Assembly: GCF_021730395.1 (NCBI RefSeq)
Contig: NC_069377.1
Coordinates: 47,260,501-47,324,500, forward strand
Direction: 5' to 3'
Source: Mercenaria mercenaria
Taxonomy: Eukaryota; Mollusca; Bivalvia; Venerida; Veneridae
Length of the DNA stretch: 64,000 nt
This document shows, one piece after another, positions 10,531-22,422 of the stretch (within the stretch, counting starts at the first letter, position 1; each line of letters starts with the position of its first letter). Position numbers and translations under genes: made by a program. The notes below the pieces were generated by a model, which saw nothing but the letters and a program-made list of their open reading frames with translations, was not told the DNA's origin and searched no databases.

Positions 10531-11724
10531 GGAATTATACAGTTAGGTTATAAAATACAGCTACCACCATTCTGTTTTACATCGAATATTTACACTGCGT
10601 GGCTGACGGAACAAAAACTAAATATCTAAATAAGTCCAGATACTGTTTACGCTTCTTAGCAGTGATTTTATACCAAATTAATATTTAGCTGTTACTAACG
10701 AATATACTTCTTAATCTCTAAATATATTTGGTTCCCGTCTGGTGGCTTGCCGTTTTATAAATGAGTTAACAAATCTGAGAAAAACAACGTACGAAATCGG
10801 CATGAAATTTAAATCAGGAGAATGTTGTTTTGGTAAGTGTTTTAAAAACCTTGCAATCTGTTTAGCAGGTGAAAAATTATTCATACATCTTCGTTATAGA
10901 TTTATGGAAACACATTTCGTTGTTTTTCATCTATGTTTTCCCTATCAATGAATGCAAAAGCAAAAAATTTAATGCAGTATTCCTTTCGGTAGAAATAATT
11001 GGACGATACACTGTTAAGCAAGTTTAATACTACTGACCTTAATGAATCTATCAAATTATAAATTGACAGAAATGAAAACAAAACTGCAATCAATAGTTTC
11101 TATAATAGTAGTTTTCTATTGAGGAGGAAGTAATGAATGGTTTCCTAGCATATAGAAACATTCATTTGAACACATTTTTATGTTATTCAGCACTAACTGG
11201 AAGATTCATGTGAAGACCATAATAGAGACTCGTCACACTATTTGAATTGAAAAAATATTTTATGTCAGTTTATCATTTGTTAATGAAATGTGAAAACAAA
11301 GTGATCCAAGGTGTTTCAGATATTATAGTACAAATTAGACTGGGAAATCGAAACATTTATGAAGACGTAGAAAAAGATCGTTTAGTTGCATAGTTTCCTT
11401 CTTGGTATTCAAACTGAAATATTCTCATATATCCTTAACAAGATGACTTCATATGGCTTATGATTCAACAGTTTAGTGAGAAATAAAACTGCTTTTGTAT
11501 AAATGTGTAATAAATGATTAGTAGCAAAAATGATAACGCTATTGATCTCTACAATGTTGGACTGACGTCAATATAAAAGTAAATACTACTGTATTGCAAG
11601 AATGTATTACTTGTTCAAAACTATCATTTGATAAACAAAAGAAATGTTAATTATCGTTAGTTGTCAAGTCATTACTTAAGTGAAAAGTTCAAATATGTTA
11701 TTTCGTTCAGTTGTATTCGGACCC
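10531..11724. other. anonymous AT-rich sequence
   Basis: Only short unsupported open frames; no recognised feature. Confidence 0.5.
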
Positions 11725-12289
11725 GTGTCTTGGGCTGTAGATCTTTTGCATTTTTAAAGAAATGTTAGAACAGGAGCCAGATATTGACAGCAACATGTTC
11801 AGCAAGTGATCAGCCATGCATTTTTAAGTTGGAAGTTGCGCGAAACAGTCAAACCTATATTACAGTCCGTGGCAATGAATTATGTCATTGCATCAGTTAC
11901 TTGCAATCCCGATTCGTTAAAAATCAATACGATGCGGGCCGATTTCATTGGACTTAACAGTAGTCGAACTTGCTTGTAAGCAGTCGTTTAGTGCCCTGTA
12001 AAAGTATGCCCATACTTTGATTCAGTTCTGTTATATTTTTTTTTTCGTCGTTTAGGATCGTTGGGCCCGTTAAATGTGATTATAATAGAATTCCGCGTAA
12101 CCGCTAACCACTGTTGTTATGTTGCTCTGTTGGATTTTATTCTGCCAAAAGAGCATATTAAAGATTCCATTAACTAACAAAATAGCAGTCTTTAAGTACT
12201 ATATGATGCCTGTAAAAATTAAAGTCACCCATTACATGAATTGATATAAATTGGTCATTTTGGGCCATGGAGGTTATTCATTTTTCCTA
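11725..12289 (+). repeat. dispersed repeat family R1, copy B
   Basis: This stretch is collinear with copy A at about 400-1230: the 'GAGCCAGATATTGACAGCA' phrase, 'GTGGCAATGAATTA', 'ATAGAATTCCGCGTAACCG' and 'AACAAAATAGCAGTCTTTAAG' recur in the same order. The two copies differ at many sites, so the family is old. Its right part has expanded into the minisatellite that follows. Confidence 0.5.
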
Positions 12290-12665
12290 TTATAGAACTC
12301 CGCGTAATCCCGGGTGCATTTTTCTTATCATAGAACTCCGCGTATAATCCCGGGTGCATTTTTCTTATCACAGAACTCCGCGTATAATCCCGGGTGCATT
12401 TTTTATATCAAAGAACTCCGCGTAATCCCGGGTGCATTTTTTTTATCAAAGAACTCCGCGTAATCCCGGGTGCATTTTTCTTACCACAGAACTCTGCGTA
12501 ATCCCGGGTGCATTTTTCTTACCACAGAACTCCGCGTAATCCCAGGTGCATTTTTCTTATCAGAGAACTCCGCGTAATCCCGGATGCATTTTTCTTATCA
12601 GAGCACTCCGCGTAATCCCGGGTGCATTTTTCTTATCATAGAACTCCGTGTAATTCCGGGTGCAG
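12290..12665 (+). repeat. minisatellite, ten units of about 37-39 bp
   Basis: Ten head-to-tail units each contain GAACTCCGCGTAATCCCGGG followed by TGCATTTTTCTTATCA. Units differ by a few substitutions (for example ACTCTGCG, CCCAGG, GCACTCCG) and small TA insertions. In R1 copy A the same place (about 1250) holds one diverged unit, so the array is a local expansion of R1. No CRISPR or coding meaning is implied: units touch without unique spacers. Confidence 0.9.
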
Positions 12666-12724
12666 TAGTGCGTGAGTGTGTTGCATATTGTATTTTCTCT
12701 CATGAACAGATCACTAGTAGGCTA

Positions 12725-12818
12725 CCATTTATACGTCTCTGGTATGACACGGCCAGGGATCGAACACATGACCTCCTGCGCTCGAAGCGGGCGCTGTACC
12801 ATTAGGCTACCGAGGCGG
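12725..12818 (-). repeat. tRNA-derived SINE head
   Basis: Read on the minus strand, this gives CCTCGGTAGCCTAATGGTA (box A-like) and GTGTTCGATCCC (box B-like) with tRNA-like spacing. The body beyond the head is short or lost. The sequence after the head, GTGTCATACCAG, resembles the SINE at 16.6 and 30.9 kb. It does not fold as a whole tRNA, so it is called a SINE and not a gene. Confidence 0.6.
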
Positions 12819-13152
12819 TCATTTTCTGTTGTATGAACAAAATATCATAAGTTGCCCAAGGAACTAGCTAGCAATATATCACATATATTAGGGAAAACAT
12901 ACAAAACACTGACATTTAGTTTTGCGAAGTATACTCTTTGGAATGTCTGAAGGAAATTACAAGAGATGCTTTAACACTACATTTAATTGTTTCATTAATT
13001 AATACACACTGCCGGTTTCAGAAATGTCTTAGGGTGGTCGACATTTCTTAAAATCAAGAGACGCTGCTCTTATTAAATGAATATTTATAACTTCTGCTCT
13101 ACTAGTTCTACAAAATGTGAAAGCAGAGATATTCATCAAAATTAAACGTTGG
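12819..13152. other. anonymous sequence
   Basis: Nothing recognised between the SINE head and the A-rich tract. Confidence 0.5.
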
Positions 13153-13186
13153 AAAAAAAAAACAACAAAAAAACAAAAAAACAAAC

Positions 13187-13215
<29 letters not shown>
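13153..13215 (+). repeat. A-rich low-complexity tract
   Basis: This is a run of A with scattered C that ends in more than 25 consecutive A. It could be a retroposon tail, but no body was identified. A minus-strand open frame rich in phenylalanine through it is an artefact of the run. Confidence 0.8.
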
Positions 13216-13219
<4 letters not shown>

Positions 13220-13670
13220 AATTTGAAGCATAGATAGAAGATTTAGTCCCACGATATTTGCCATGCATATGTAAAACGACACATTTTAGAATATAAACAA
13301 ATTAAATGAAATTCCTTATTTATGCAATGCCCTCTGTCAAAGCACACCCTAGTAGTGCTCCTTTTATAAAAATCCATAAACATAATTTCAAAGCTTTTGT
13401 TTTGGTAGACACTGCACTTTAAGTCAATTTAGTTTTACAAGGGTTTTCTTTTTGAAACACATTTGCCCCCATGTTGTCTGTCGGAGGTATTGATTATGTA
13501 AATTGAAGTCTCGAGTATGTTTGAAGTTGACATTTGACCTTCTTAATAAAATATATATTATTTATTAAAAATACAAAAATGCCGTCGGCAATAATATCCT
13601 CCAGCTATGATTGGAAACCTTTTTCAGTCACTGATCTTGAACAACTGGCACAAAAAACACACAAAAAACA

Positions 13671-14843
13671 AGAGGGTCATGATGACCCTGAATCGCTCAC
13701 CTGAGTAATATGAACTACATGTTTCAAATGTCAAACTGAGGATAAAATATTAAGAAAGCCAGTAGGTCACAGTCATGGTCAATTAAATTCAGTTTTACGA
13801 CTGGTGTGCAAAACTGTGTATATCATCAAAATTTCTAGTCTGTATCCTAAAAAACAGGAAAGTAGGTCATAAGGTCAAGGTCACAGTCAAGTGACATCAT
13901 ATTACTTGGGGTCATCAGGTAATTATAATTAAACAGTCTTGGAAATATGATCAGATGATTTTTGAAGTAATTTTTCCTGTACAACTCACATAATAACTAA
14001 GTAACCCCAGGGCGGGTCCTCTTTTCACCCCAGGGGCATAATGTGAACAATTTTGGTAAATGACTACTAGACAATGCATCATACCAAATATCATAAGCCT
14101 AGGTTGTATGGTTTCAGACAAGAAGATTTTTAAAGTTTTTTCCTATATAAGTCTATATAAAATTTGGGACCCCCAGGGAAGGGCCTCTTTTCATCCTAGG
14201 GGTACAAATTGAACAATTTTGGTTGAGGACCATAAGACAATACTACAAACCAAATATCAAAGGTCTAAGTGTTATGGTTTCAGAGAAGATTTTTAAACTT
14301 TTTTTCCTATATATGTCTATGTAAAACTTGGGTCCCCCGGGGCAGGGCCATATTTGACCCTAGGGGGATAATTTGAATAATCTTGGTAGAGAATCACTAG
14401 ATGATGCTACATACCAAATATCAAAGCCCTAGGCCGTGTTGTTTTGTACAAGAACATTTTCAAAGTTTTCCCTATATAAGTCTTTATAAACCATGTGATC
14501 CCCGGGGCCATATTTGACCCTAGGGGGATAATTTGAACAATTTTTGTAGAGGACCACTAGATGATGCTACACACCAGATATCAAAGCCCTAGGCCCTGTG
14601 GTTTTGGACAAGAAGATTTTTAAAGTTTTCCTTTCGGTTGCCATGGCAACCAGAGTTTTGTATGGAATTCAATTCTTTGAACAATTTTGAAAGGGGGCCA
14701 CCAAGGGATCATTCCTGTGAAGTTTGGTGTAATTCTGCCCAGTGGTTTTCAAGAAGAAGATTTTTTTTTCAGAAAATGTTGACGGATACATGACGCACGA
14801 CGGACGACGGACATTGAGCGGTCACAAAAGCTCACCATGAGCT
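13671..14843 (+). mobile_element. tandem-array element T2, copy 1 (four units of about 160 bp)
   Basis: It opens with AGAGGGTCATGATGACCCTG and TCGCTCACCTGAG, and closes with GACGACGGAC and AGCTCACCATGAGCT. In between, about four units repeat with a period near 160 bp. Each has a GGGGCATAATTTGAAC-like phrase, a CCAAATATCAAAGCCCTAGG-like phrase (near 14092, 14252, 14415 and 14574) and a CCTATATAAGTCTAT-like phrase. There is no coding content. A second copy lies at 38115-39025. It is probably a non-autonomous element of unknown class. Confidence 0.7.
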
Positions 14844-16590
14844 AAAAAAAAATATGGGTCATCAGCTGATCACAGTTGCAATACAAGTACTCAATAATAT
14901 TCTTAATTGTCTCCAATGTCTTCTAACTAAAATGCACCGGTCCTGAAACGATCAATTACTGAGCAGTTCTTCGTCATTTCAGCAATTACATAAATCATAG
15001 CTTATGATTAAGTCTAACTGCAAAACTTCACTTAACTGCAGTGCCCGTTTCGAGAATCTCGTGTAGGAAATTGAGATATATGTCACAGAATATGATGCGA
15101 AAATAGTACTATAATGACCATTAAGTATTTTCCGTCAGACAGTAGGCAGTTTTTACTCGAGAATGATTAGTGTTGACATTAAATAGGCATTATCCGTAAG
15201 AGGTAGAATTTTCATCAGAGAGAGGCTGTCTGACTTATTCTCGTGCGATCTAAATAAATACGTTCACAGGGAATATAATTACTTTAGTAAATATTACATC
15301 AAGAAATCATTAAGCTGTATCATTAAGACGATATTTAATTCTTAGGAAGTCTTAAGTATAGACTAAAACCTTGTTTACGTTTTATCAATAGCTTATAGAT
15401 ACTCTTTATCTGTTTGAGATGGATCTCTCATGATGTATTTAAGCTATGTAAAGTTAGCCAGTTAACTTGTCAAAACATTTTTCTCTGGATTCTATACCAG
15501 AAAAGAACTGTAGACATTGCTTATTCTGTCCATAAGAAATTTGACACCTCACAATATGAATCAGGTTCGTACATAAAGAGTAAATTGTATCCATAATATA
15601 CACATTCATAGTGTGATACTTACGCCATAATAAGTCAAATGGTTCAATCATTACATATACAGTATGCTTTTAAGTTTCGACTGATTAATACAGACCTCCA
15701 AATATCTAACTGATTTTTCTACACTACAAAATATCAAATAGGTGAACCTTGATTTAACAGTACTTTGTATGACATGTTTAATGCACATGACAAGAATGAC
15801 AACAAAGAGTAACTTATCACATACCTACACATATAGTTTCTATGAAAAATATGTATTTCCACGTGCTTTTTCTTTCGAGCGGTAGCACGAACTAACACAC
15901 ACCGATTAAGGTCCTTTCTTTAGGTAGTTCTGCACGCTTGGCTAAATGGAACTGACTATTTGCAGCAAGAGCAATACAAAGTCCTTATCATGGATGGTAT
16001 CTAAAATATGATGTGCTTTCCAAACCATAAATAATACAACCGTACAATCTTGCGGTCGGCTTCCCCAGTCGGAATTTGAAACAAAATTCAATAACTACTA
16101 GTATTTGGCTTTCAGAAGTTTCCAAAGTGGACATATTGATTTTTCGGATCTGATATTGCTCTGAATCGTCTAACTTTTAAAGATGATTATATAAAATGGT
16201 TGCAACCACCCAGAGTCCAAAAGATAATTTATTATCAGTTCTCTGTCCGTGTTTTAGGTTTAAATGAATCTTTTTTTTCTCACAAAAAATACAAATTAAA
16301 TAAAAAGGAAATTGAATATTTAAGTCTTATGGTTGAACATTTTCGCCGTTGAGCAGAGTTTTTGTTTCTGACAGCTCCGAATTGGTACACTGATGTGTTC
16401 ATTTATATGTTTGTTTAGTCTACTTTGTCTATATGTTTTAGTTTTTATGCCTATCATTGATGAATCTATACATACACTGTTGTATGGTTTTGATTTTGGT
16501 ATTCCATTTTAAAGAGTTTCGTTCGTGGAATATGGCGTACAATTACATTTTTGTTTTTACCGACTTCGTGTTATGGTGTCAGCTACTCAA
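14844..16590. other. anonymous AT-rich sequence
   Basis: No supported gene or repeat. The overlapping open frames near 15414-15651 have no recognisable content. Confidence 0.5.
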
Positions 16591-16592
16591 CT

Positions 16593-16985
16593 TTGGGGTC
16601 GTGTGTCGAACCTCACATGGGTCAAGACCATGCCTTATAATATGTCACCAGGGTCCAGTTGTTCGAAACTTTAACCGGCTGTTAAACTAACCGCCGGTTA
16701 AATTTTGATTAAAAATATTTGTCTTGGTGGGGAAAACTTGCATGATGTTTTGCTTTTACTGCAAATACATTTTAGTGTTCATTATCCTCAACTCATACAT
16801 TTGTTTTTCTGAGTCTTGTAAAATGTCGAAATATAACTTTAAAATTTAACCAACCGTTTGCTTAATCGCCTGTTAAAGTTTCGAACAACTGGGCCCAGTA
16901 CTTGGCTTTTCAGGAAGCGGATTCAATAGTGGTTAAATAAGCTTAAAGCTCATATCACAATTGAGCTAAAATAAATTAGTAGAAA
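16593..16985 (+). repeat. SINE-like repeat C, copy 1, split by a MITE
   Basis: The left piece (16593-16650) has a box B-like GTGTGTCGAACC. The right piece (16898-16985) continues with AGTACTTGGCTTTTCAGGAA and GAGCTAAAATAAATTAGTA. The uninterrupted paralogue on the minus strand at 30841-30985 shows that the two pieces were once adjacent. Confidence 0.65.
16651..16894 (+). mobile_element. 244-bp MITE inside SINE-like repeat C
   Basis: The left end GGGTCCAGTTGTTCGAAACT is the inverse of the right end AGTTTCGAACAACTGGGC, and the imperfect inversion extends for about 40 bp. The interior is AT-rich and has no open frame. CCA flanks both ends (16648-16650 and 16895-16897), a candidate 3-bp target duplication, and the 30.9 kb paralogue supplies the empty site. 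The superfamily is not assigned. Confidence 0.75.
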
Positions 16986-17759
16986 CCAGATTATTTCCCT
17001 ACATTGACACGGTTAATATTCTTGGCACTGATATTTGCTAATAATTTTCTACACATTACCAACTTGTAGTAACATCGATCTATCGGAAAATCGATAAATT
17101 TGCCTATATAAACAAAGAAGGAAAAAAACTTAAACTTAGATAGAAAAAGTTCTATTTGGAAATCAAAAATTCGATACCCCAGAAATTAAAGTTTAATTTA
17201 TTCCGGATATTGTGAATATTTAAAAAAAATATATATATTTGGTTGGTCCTTTTTGACTTTAAATAGACCCACCTCAGTTCATATAGACTCTGTAGGAAAC
17301 GGGTAAAAAAAACTGACTTTTTCAGATATAACAGATAAAATGAAATATTTTCCGCAAATAATCAAAAAATCGATACCCCTAAAAATGTAGAAAAATTATT
17401 CAATTTTCGTTATGTGTAATTTGTTTTAAATTTAATAATGGTTTATTTGGTCCTTTTTGCATTTTAGTGTGTACAGTTAACATTTCTTCAAAAATTCCGG
17501 CTTTTTCCGCCGTTATCCGTAAGTACTCGGAAGCTGTTACGGAAAATATTGTCGTCTGCTAGTCTGACTTTGTCGGTACAAATTGTTATAGCTCAAAGCC
17601 TATGAATTGTAGGCAACTTCACATTGACAAAAAAACAAAACAACTAAGATTGTAATTAGACAAGTTAAATCAAATTAATTGTTGAACTCAGAAACGCCGA
17701 AACCTAGGTCCGCTGTCGTTTAAAATAACGCTATGGAGGATTTAGTGTTAAATTCGCAT
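16986..17759. other. anonymous AT-rich sequence
   Basis: No supported feature. Confidence 0.5.
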
Positions 17760-17945
17760 TAAATATACAAATGCTTTTAATTTTCATCGCAAAAAAAAAA
17801 ATACTTAAAGCAACTAATTCTCATGTGTTTCCGTAAAATATAGTCTGTCAGTAATTGAGTTTCAAAGCATTCTTAAGAAATATAGCGATGATTAATTTCC
17901 AGATACCTATATTATTTTTTGCCGAACGATCTGGAGACTTTTTTA
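17760..17945 (+). repeat. inverted repeat arm, left (family R3)
   Basis: The stretch ending in GAACGATCTGGAGAC is the approximate inverse of 18690-18860. Shared landmarks, read on opposite strands, are CTCCAGATCGTTCG, TCAATTACTGACAGAC / TTAATTACTGACAAAC, TTACGGAAA and GATGAAAAT. The two are probably copies of one repeat family in opposite orientation, with their defined ends facing inward. Confidence 0.6.
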
Positions 17946-18479
17946 TTGCCGCGGCGGTCCGGGTCCGATCTCCGACGCGGTCATCTTTTTTTCTTCATAT
18001 GGGATTTTTTAATAATTTTCTATTATTCATTATATGACCAAACTTTAATTTGAAAGATAGCCTTGATGAACTGATAATTCTGCTTCTTTCCGAACCTCCT
18101 TTGTATATATTATTCTGTATTCTTAAATTAATGCATGTTTATGGTACATTCTTTAATCATTCGTTTAAAAAAATGCGATATCTATTATTTGTTTGAGTCT
18201 CTAGATTGCGCACAATCACTCAATAATTTAATTGTAACAAATAATTATCCTATTGTGTATTACAATATTGCCTAGGGGTAAACAATATCCGGTCAGTGTT
18301 GTTTCAAGCCGGGTCATAAAAGATATGTTACCCCACTTACTAGAAGTGATAGGTATTTTTATGGTTTTATGGTTTTTGTCAGCAGTTCTTATTCAAGTCA
18401 CGCAAATATGATATTTCTATTTAGGCACGTTATAAGAAATTACAATAATGAATTTGTCTATCTTTCAATTTGGACAGTA

Positions 18480-18640
18480 CTATTAACTATGAAAAGGGGT
18501 GCATACCAAAAAGTTACTGGCTGAATGGCAGACATTGCAAATCATGTTCAGCCTGCACGGATGTGCAGGCTGATCATGATCTACACTGATCATAAAGGAA
18601 GAACCAATCGTGTCCAGCATGGTAAGGGTTAAGTATTTCC
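18480..18640 (+). repeat. short repeat with a strong 18-bp hairpin
   Basis: At 18541-18580, ATCATGTTCAGCCTGCAC, a 4-base loop GGAT, and GTGCAGGCTGATCATGAT form an 18-bp stem with one mismatch, the longest clean stem noticed outside the MITEs. Flanking sequence is not coding. It is probably a small palindromic element. Confidence 0.65.
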
Positions 18641-18689
18641 TTTTAAAAGTACAAGTCTTATTTCTATACTTCTTTTTCTTTAAAGCGAC

Positions 18690-18860
18690 TGGCCTCCAGA
18701 TCGTTCGACAACAAAAATACTTTTTAGATATCTTGAAAAAAAAAAGCTAAATTTCTTATGAGGGCTTCAAAACTTAATTACTGACAAACTTTATGTTACG
18801 GAAATAAAGGAGAATTTGCTGTTTTTACTACATTTTACGATGAAAATCGAAAAACGTTAG
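18690..18860 (-). repeat. inverted repeat arm, right (family R3)
   Basis: Partner of 17760-17945. It begins CTCCAGATCGTTCGAC next to the GCGACTGG block. The 0.74 kb between the arms is otherwise unremarkable apart from the 18541 hairpin. Confidence 0.6.
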
Positions 18861-18949
18861 TGATTTAGAATTTTGAAAATATTTTAGAAACAAAAGCTCA
18901 TATTCTAATGTTCATAATATGTGAAAGAAAGCGCGTATAGAGGAAGTAT

Positions 18950-19175
18950 ATACGCTTTCTAAATATTTTAGATAACATATTCATATTCTTGAATCTTTAT
19001 TTTATTTACAGACAGTTTCTTGTGCGTAAATATTTCTTTTCTGTACATAGATATACGTTAGCATGATGTTTCATGTATTAAAAAGAAAGTATATCTATCT
19101 GTTCGATGTATAAAATGTAACGATTTCTAAATATTTTAGATAACATATTAATATTCCTAAATATTACTTTTATTT
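18950..19175 (+). repeat. direct repeat pair of about 35 bp
   Basis: TTTCTAAATATTTTAGATAA followed by CATATTMATATTC occurs at about 18956 and again at about 19123. It is probably a local duplication in AT-rich DNA. Confidence 0.5.
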
Positions 19176-20640
19176 GACAATTAGTAAAGTATTATATAAA
19201 TTTTTGACTTGTTCCGATTTTCACTTTAATAATTATTAAAACTTCATTCAAATCAAGTATATCGTTTAGCAAACCGCCCGCCTGTAAATGCATCAGATCA
19301 TGACCAAAGCTGTTACTTATCGATTTTTCCCCCGTGTTACAACAACAACAACAACAATTAGTATGGAAATCAACGAATCCGTCCTGTAGCGATGATATTG
19401 GATTATTGGTTTTATTGATTTTTTGATAGGTAGATCTGTCCCGCTTTTATCGGTTTAGAGATGTTACTAAAAGTTGGTAATGTTTATGCAAATGTTAGTA
19501 TGTCCTGGTTGAAACCCCACGGCCTAGTAAGGAAGAGAACAATCAGAAACGTTATATACCAGAAGCTTTTCTTTGAAGATATGGAGTGTACAAACAGTTC
19601 TGAAGATTAGATATACTACAAATGTAAAAGTAAACACTGTATAAGTATCTCACGCACTAAAAACTGGAAATTTAATAAACACACTGTTTAATTAGATCAC
19701 TTATATAGGAGATTTTCTTTGCCTTTAAGTGTAATTGCTGCTTTATATATATATTAAGTATATATAGTAAGCTAGGTTAAATAAATTTGCTTTTAATCAA
19801 TAAAAATAAAATACTTTTGGGTAAAATGGAAATAGTGTATCTTGAACGACCAACATAAATATTAAACAGAATATGATAAGCATTCCTGCGTCTTGGCAAC
19901 CTGTTCAATCAGTACATACACTTTCGTAGTGTTTGAGCTTTCAACTTTATTTTATTACTGCAATCGTCAGATTTAAGCTAATTATGCTAGAAACAATATG
20001 CTAGTATCTATAATAACACCAGCAATTCTTCTAGTCCATCTATTATTTATTAACCGTTTGCGATTTGTCTACGTAAACAGTCATATATGTCAATGATTGT
20101 GGCACTATTTCGACGAAATTTGTTAAAATAATTGATTCACCACGTTACTTATGCTACATGTCTCAGACGGTTGATTCCAGAATAGCTCTTAGAATTTGAT
20201 ATACAGCTTTTTCTATTTACAGACATTTCGCTTATTTATAGTGTTATGTGTTTCTATAGAAACATTGTAATCAAGCCTTTTTACGAACAAAACATCTACT
20301 TGATCTTATAAAGAATTCAATCTTCGTATGAAGCGGGATATAATGACATTTTGTAGCTCTTTCATCTGACTGGCTGGATCTTATCTCCAAAAAGACTCTT
20401 TTATGCAAATAACAGCAAGTTAATAGACCAGAAATGACTCCAATCTTGTCGGCGTTGGGATATCATTAGAATATTGTGTGTAACAAAAAAGAACAAAGTA
20501 AACATTAATGTATTTTATTCCTCGGTATTTGGAACGAGGCATTCCCTGTTTGATATTTATCCTTGTTTGTTTTTTTTATACAGTCCTAGTTTATATTGTT
20601 TTTGATTGTATGAATGAAAAGAGAAACGCCTGACCGACAG
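19176..20640. other. anonymous AT-rich sequence
   Basis: A short (CAA)n run lies near 19338-19355, and a fragment matching the R5 repeat end lies near 20530-20572. Otherwise no supported feature. Confidence 0.5.
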
Positions 20641-20652
20641 AATAGTCATATA

Positions 20653-21128
20653 CTGAACAGCAAAAGAAACTATCCAGATGTGTAACTGGGGTATTTGTTA
20701 ATATAAGACTTCAATTTATAAATTTGACTTGTTTTCTTCATACCACTTTACACTTGAAGAACTTCACGTGTAAAATATAAAAAATCAATCAACCGAAATT
20801 TTATTGTCATTGGAAACATTGATGATTGACCCACTCGGAAAACAGCATAAAGTTAAAAACAAATATTGTTGGTTGCATGACACGATTGAATCAAATTCAG
20901 CGCGAGTGCGCAATTGGGATGTTACAATGCAACAGACGCGCAGAAGATATAGCCAGAATTTCATGTAAAACGGCTATTACTTCACGATTGATCGATTTTT
21001 AAATTTAACACGTGAAGTTCTTCAAGTGTAATATGGTATGAAGAAAACAAGTCAAATTAAAACAAAATTAAGTTTCTTATTAAAAAATACCCCAGTTATA
21101 CATCTGGATTGTTTCTTTTGCTGTTCAG
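20653..21128 (+). mobile_element. Tc1/mariner-like foldback MITE, 476 bp
   Basis: The ends are inverted: CTGAACAGCAAAAGAAAC at the left and GTTTCTTTTGCTGTTCAG at the right. The inversion continues for about 140 bp on each side, including ACACTTGAAGAACTTCACGTG on the left and CACGTGAAGTTCTTCAAGTG on the right. TA flanks both ends (20651-20652 and 21129-21130), the target duplication used by Tc1/mariner elements. The 200-bp interior encodes nothing, so the copy is non-autonomous. The superfamily rests on the TA flank alone. Confidence 0.8.
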
Positions 21129-22422
21129 TATATTATTGTAATTACAAGAAAATATTACTGGTGATGTTTAGTGCTACCTTATTAAGTCTCGGACACGCTT
21201 TGCTTTTGTGCTTAATGCCACGGAACAAACTCTGGTGCTAAGTACATCTTAAACCGTGTTTTGTAGTTTTTGTATAGCTTAACTTTTGTGTTTATAGCGC
21301 GTGTGAAACCAAATATCTAAAAATATTACTGAGTTTCTAATACATTTATAAACACACGAGTGTTATTTCATAGCATTATAAATATTGTAATCAAGCACCT
21401 CGGACAAACCACGTCTTTTTTATTTGATAAAGAATTCAACAATAGACAACATGGAGTTTAATGATATTTTACAGATATATCTTTTATTCCACCATAAGAT
21501 GAGAAGCATACAATTCACATCATAATAAAGAAATTATATGAACATATAATACATAGACAAAACATATCTATTGAACACAAAAGAAATGAGAAATGATAAG
21601 GTGTAAAAGCAATTTACATTGAGATAAATGACAATTTATAATTTCTAATAATGAATGTTTAAGAGCTAGTCCATGATATTATTTTAAGTGTACATAAACA
21701 ACAATAATAGTGTAAAACATACGGCATGTAAATATTTATCAATATGCAGTTGTTTAGTTTCATAATTAGTAAGAAAATGTGTATTAAACATATTTTACTG
21801 AGTTTTCATTAATACATCAATTTTGAATGAACATTCATTATTGTCCTTTTGGATATTGCATTATAATTTATAACTGTATTACTTATACGTAATGAAACGT
21901 AAAATGCAAATAAATACATCCGCTGTAACCCCTCAAACAGAAAACAGTGTTGTTCTATTTATACAAAAAACACTCAATAAACACTGACCATTACAAACTT
22001 ATTGATGGCACTGTATCAAGCATGCAGACTTTGAAAAAATGTTGAATGTTTCTAATAGTCCATAAATATTTCACGTACTATAACTACATGAATTAAGTTT
22101 CGTTTTTCAATTAGCTCTAACATATTCACTTTGATAATGACCTAATCTCGAAAGTCGAAAATATTAGACCACATAATGAAACATGTTAAAGAATTTTCTC
22201 ATTAATCATAAGTATGTCCGTGCCTTATTTGTCTTAGAGCGAAAACGAAAGATTAAAAGGCAAATAATGCAGGAAATGTTTTATCATTCAAAGTTTTTTA
22301 TCATAATGAAATAGCACAAACATTTATATTTACATAAGATAAGTTAATAGGCACTATAGAACTACACTGCATGTGATTTTAATTAAAGGATGTTTCATAC
22401 AGTGTGTCACACACAACTTTCG
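21129..22422. other. anonymous AT-rich sequence, possibly including the LINE 3' end
   Basis: No gene is supported. The 3' untranslated part of the minus-strand LINE must end somewhere here, but no poly-A tail or terminal short repeat was recognised. Confidence 0.45.

Noticed and set aside
12290-12665. CRISPR-like regular spacing
   Set aside because: Units are contiguous with no unique spacers, and the genome is eukaryotic. It is a minisatellite.
12725-12818. Functional tRNA gene
   Set aside because: It has box A- and box B-like words, but the acceptor ends do not pair and SINE-like sequence follows, so it is called a SINE head.
13029-13268. Minus-strand open frame rich in phenylalanine
   Set aside because: It is translated from an A-rich low-complexity tract.
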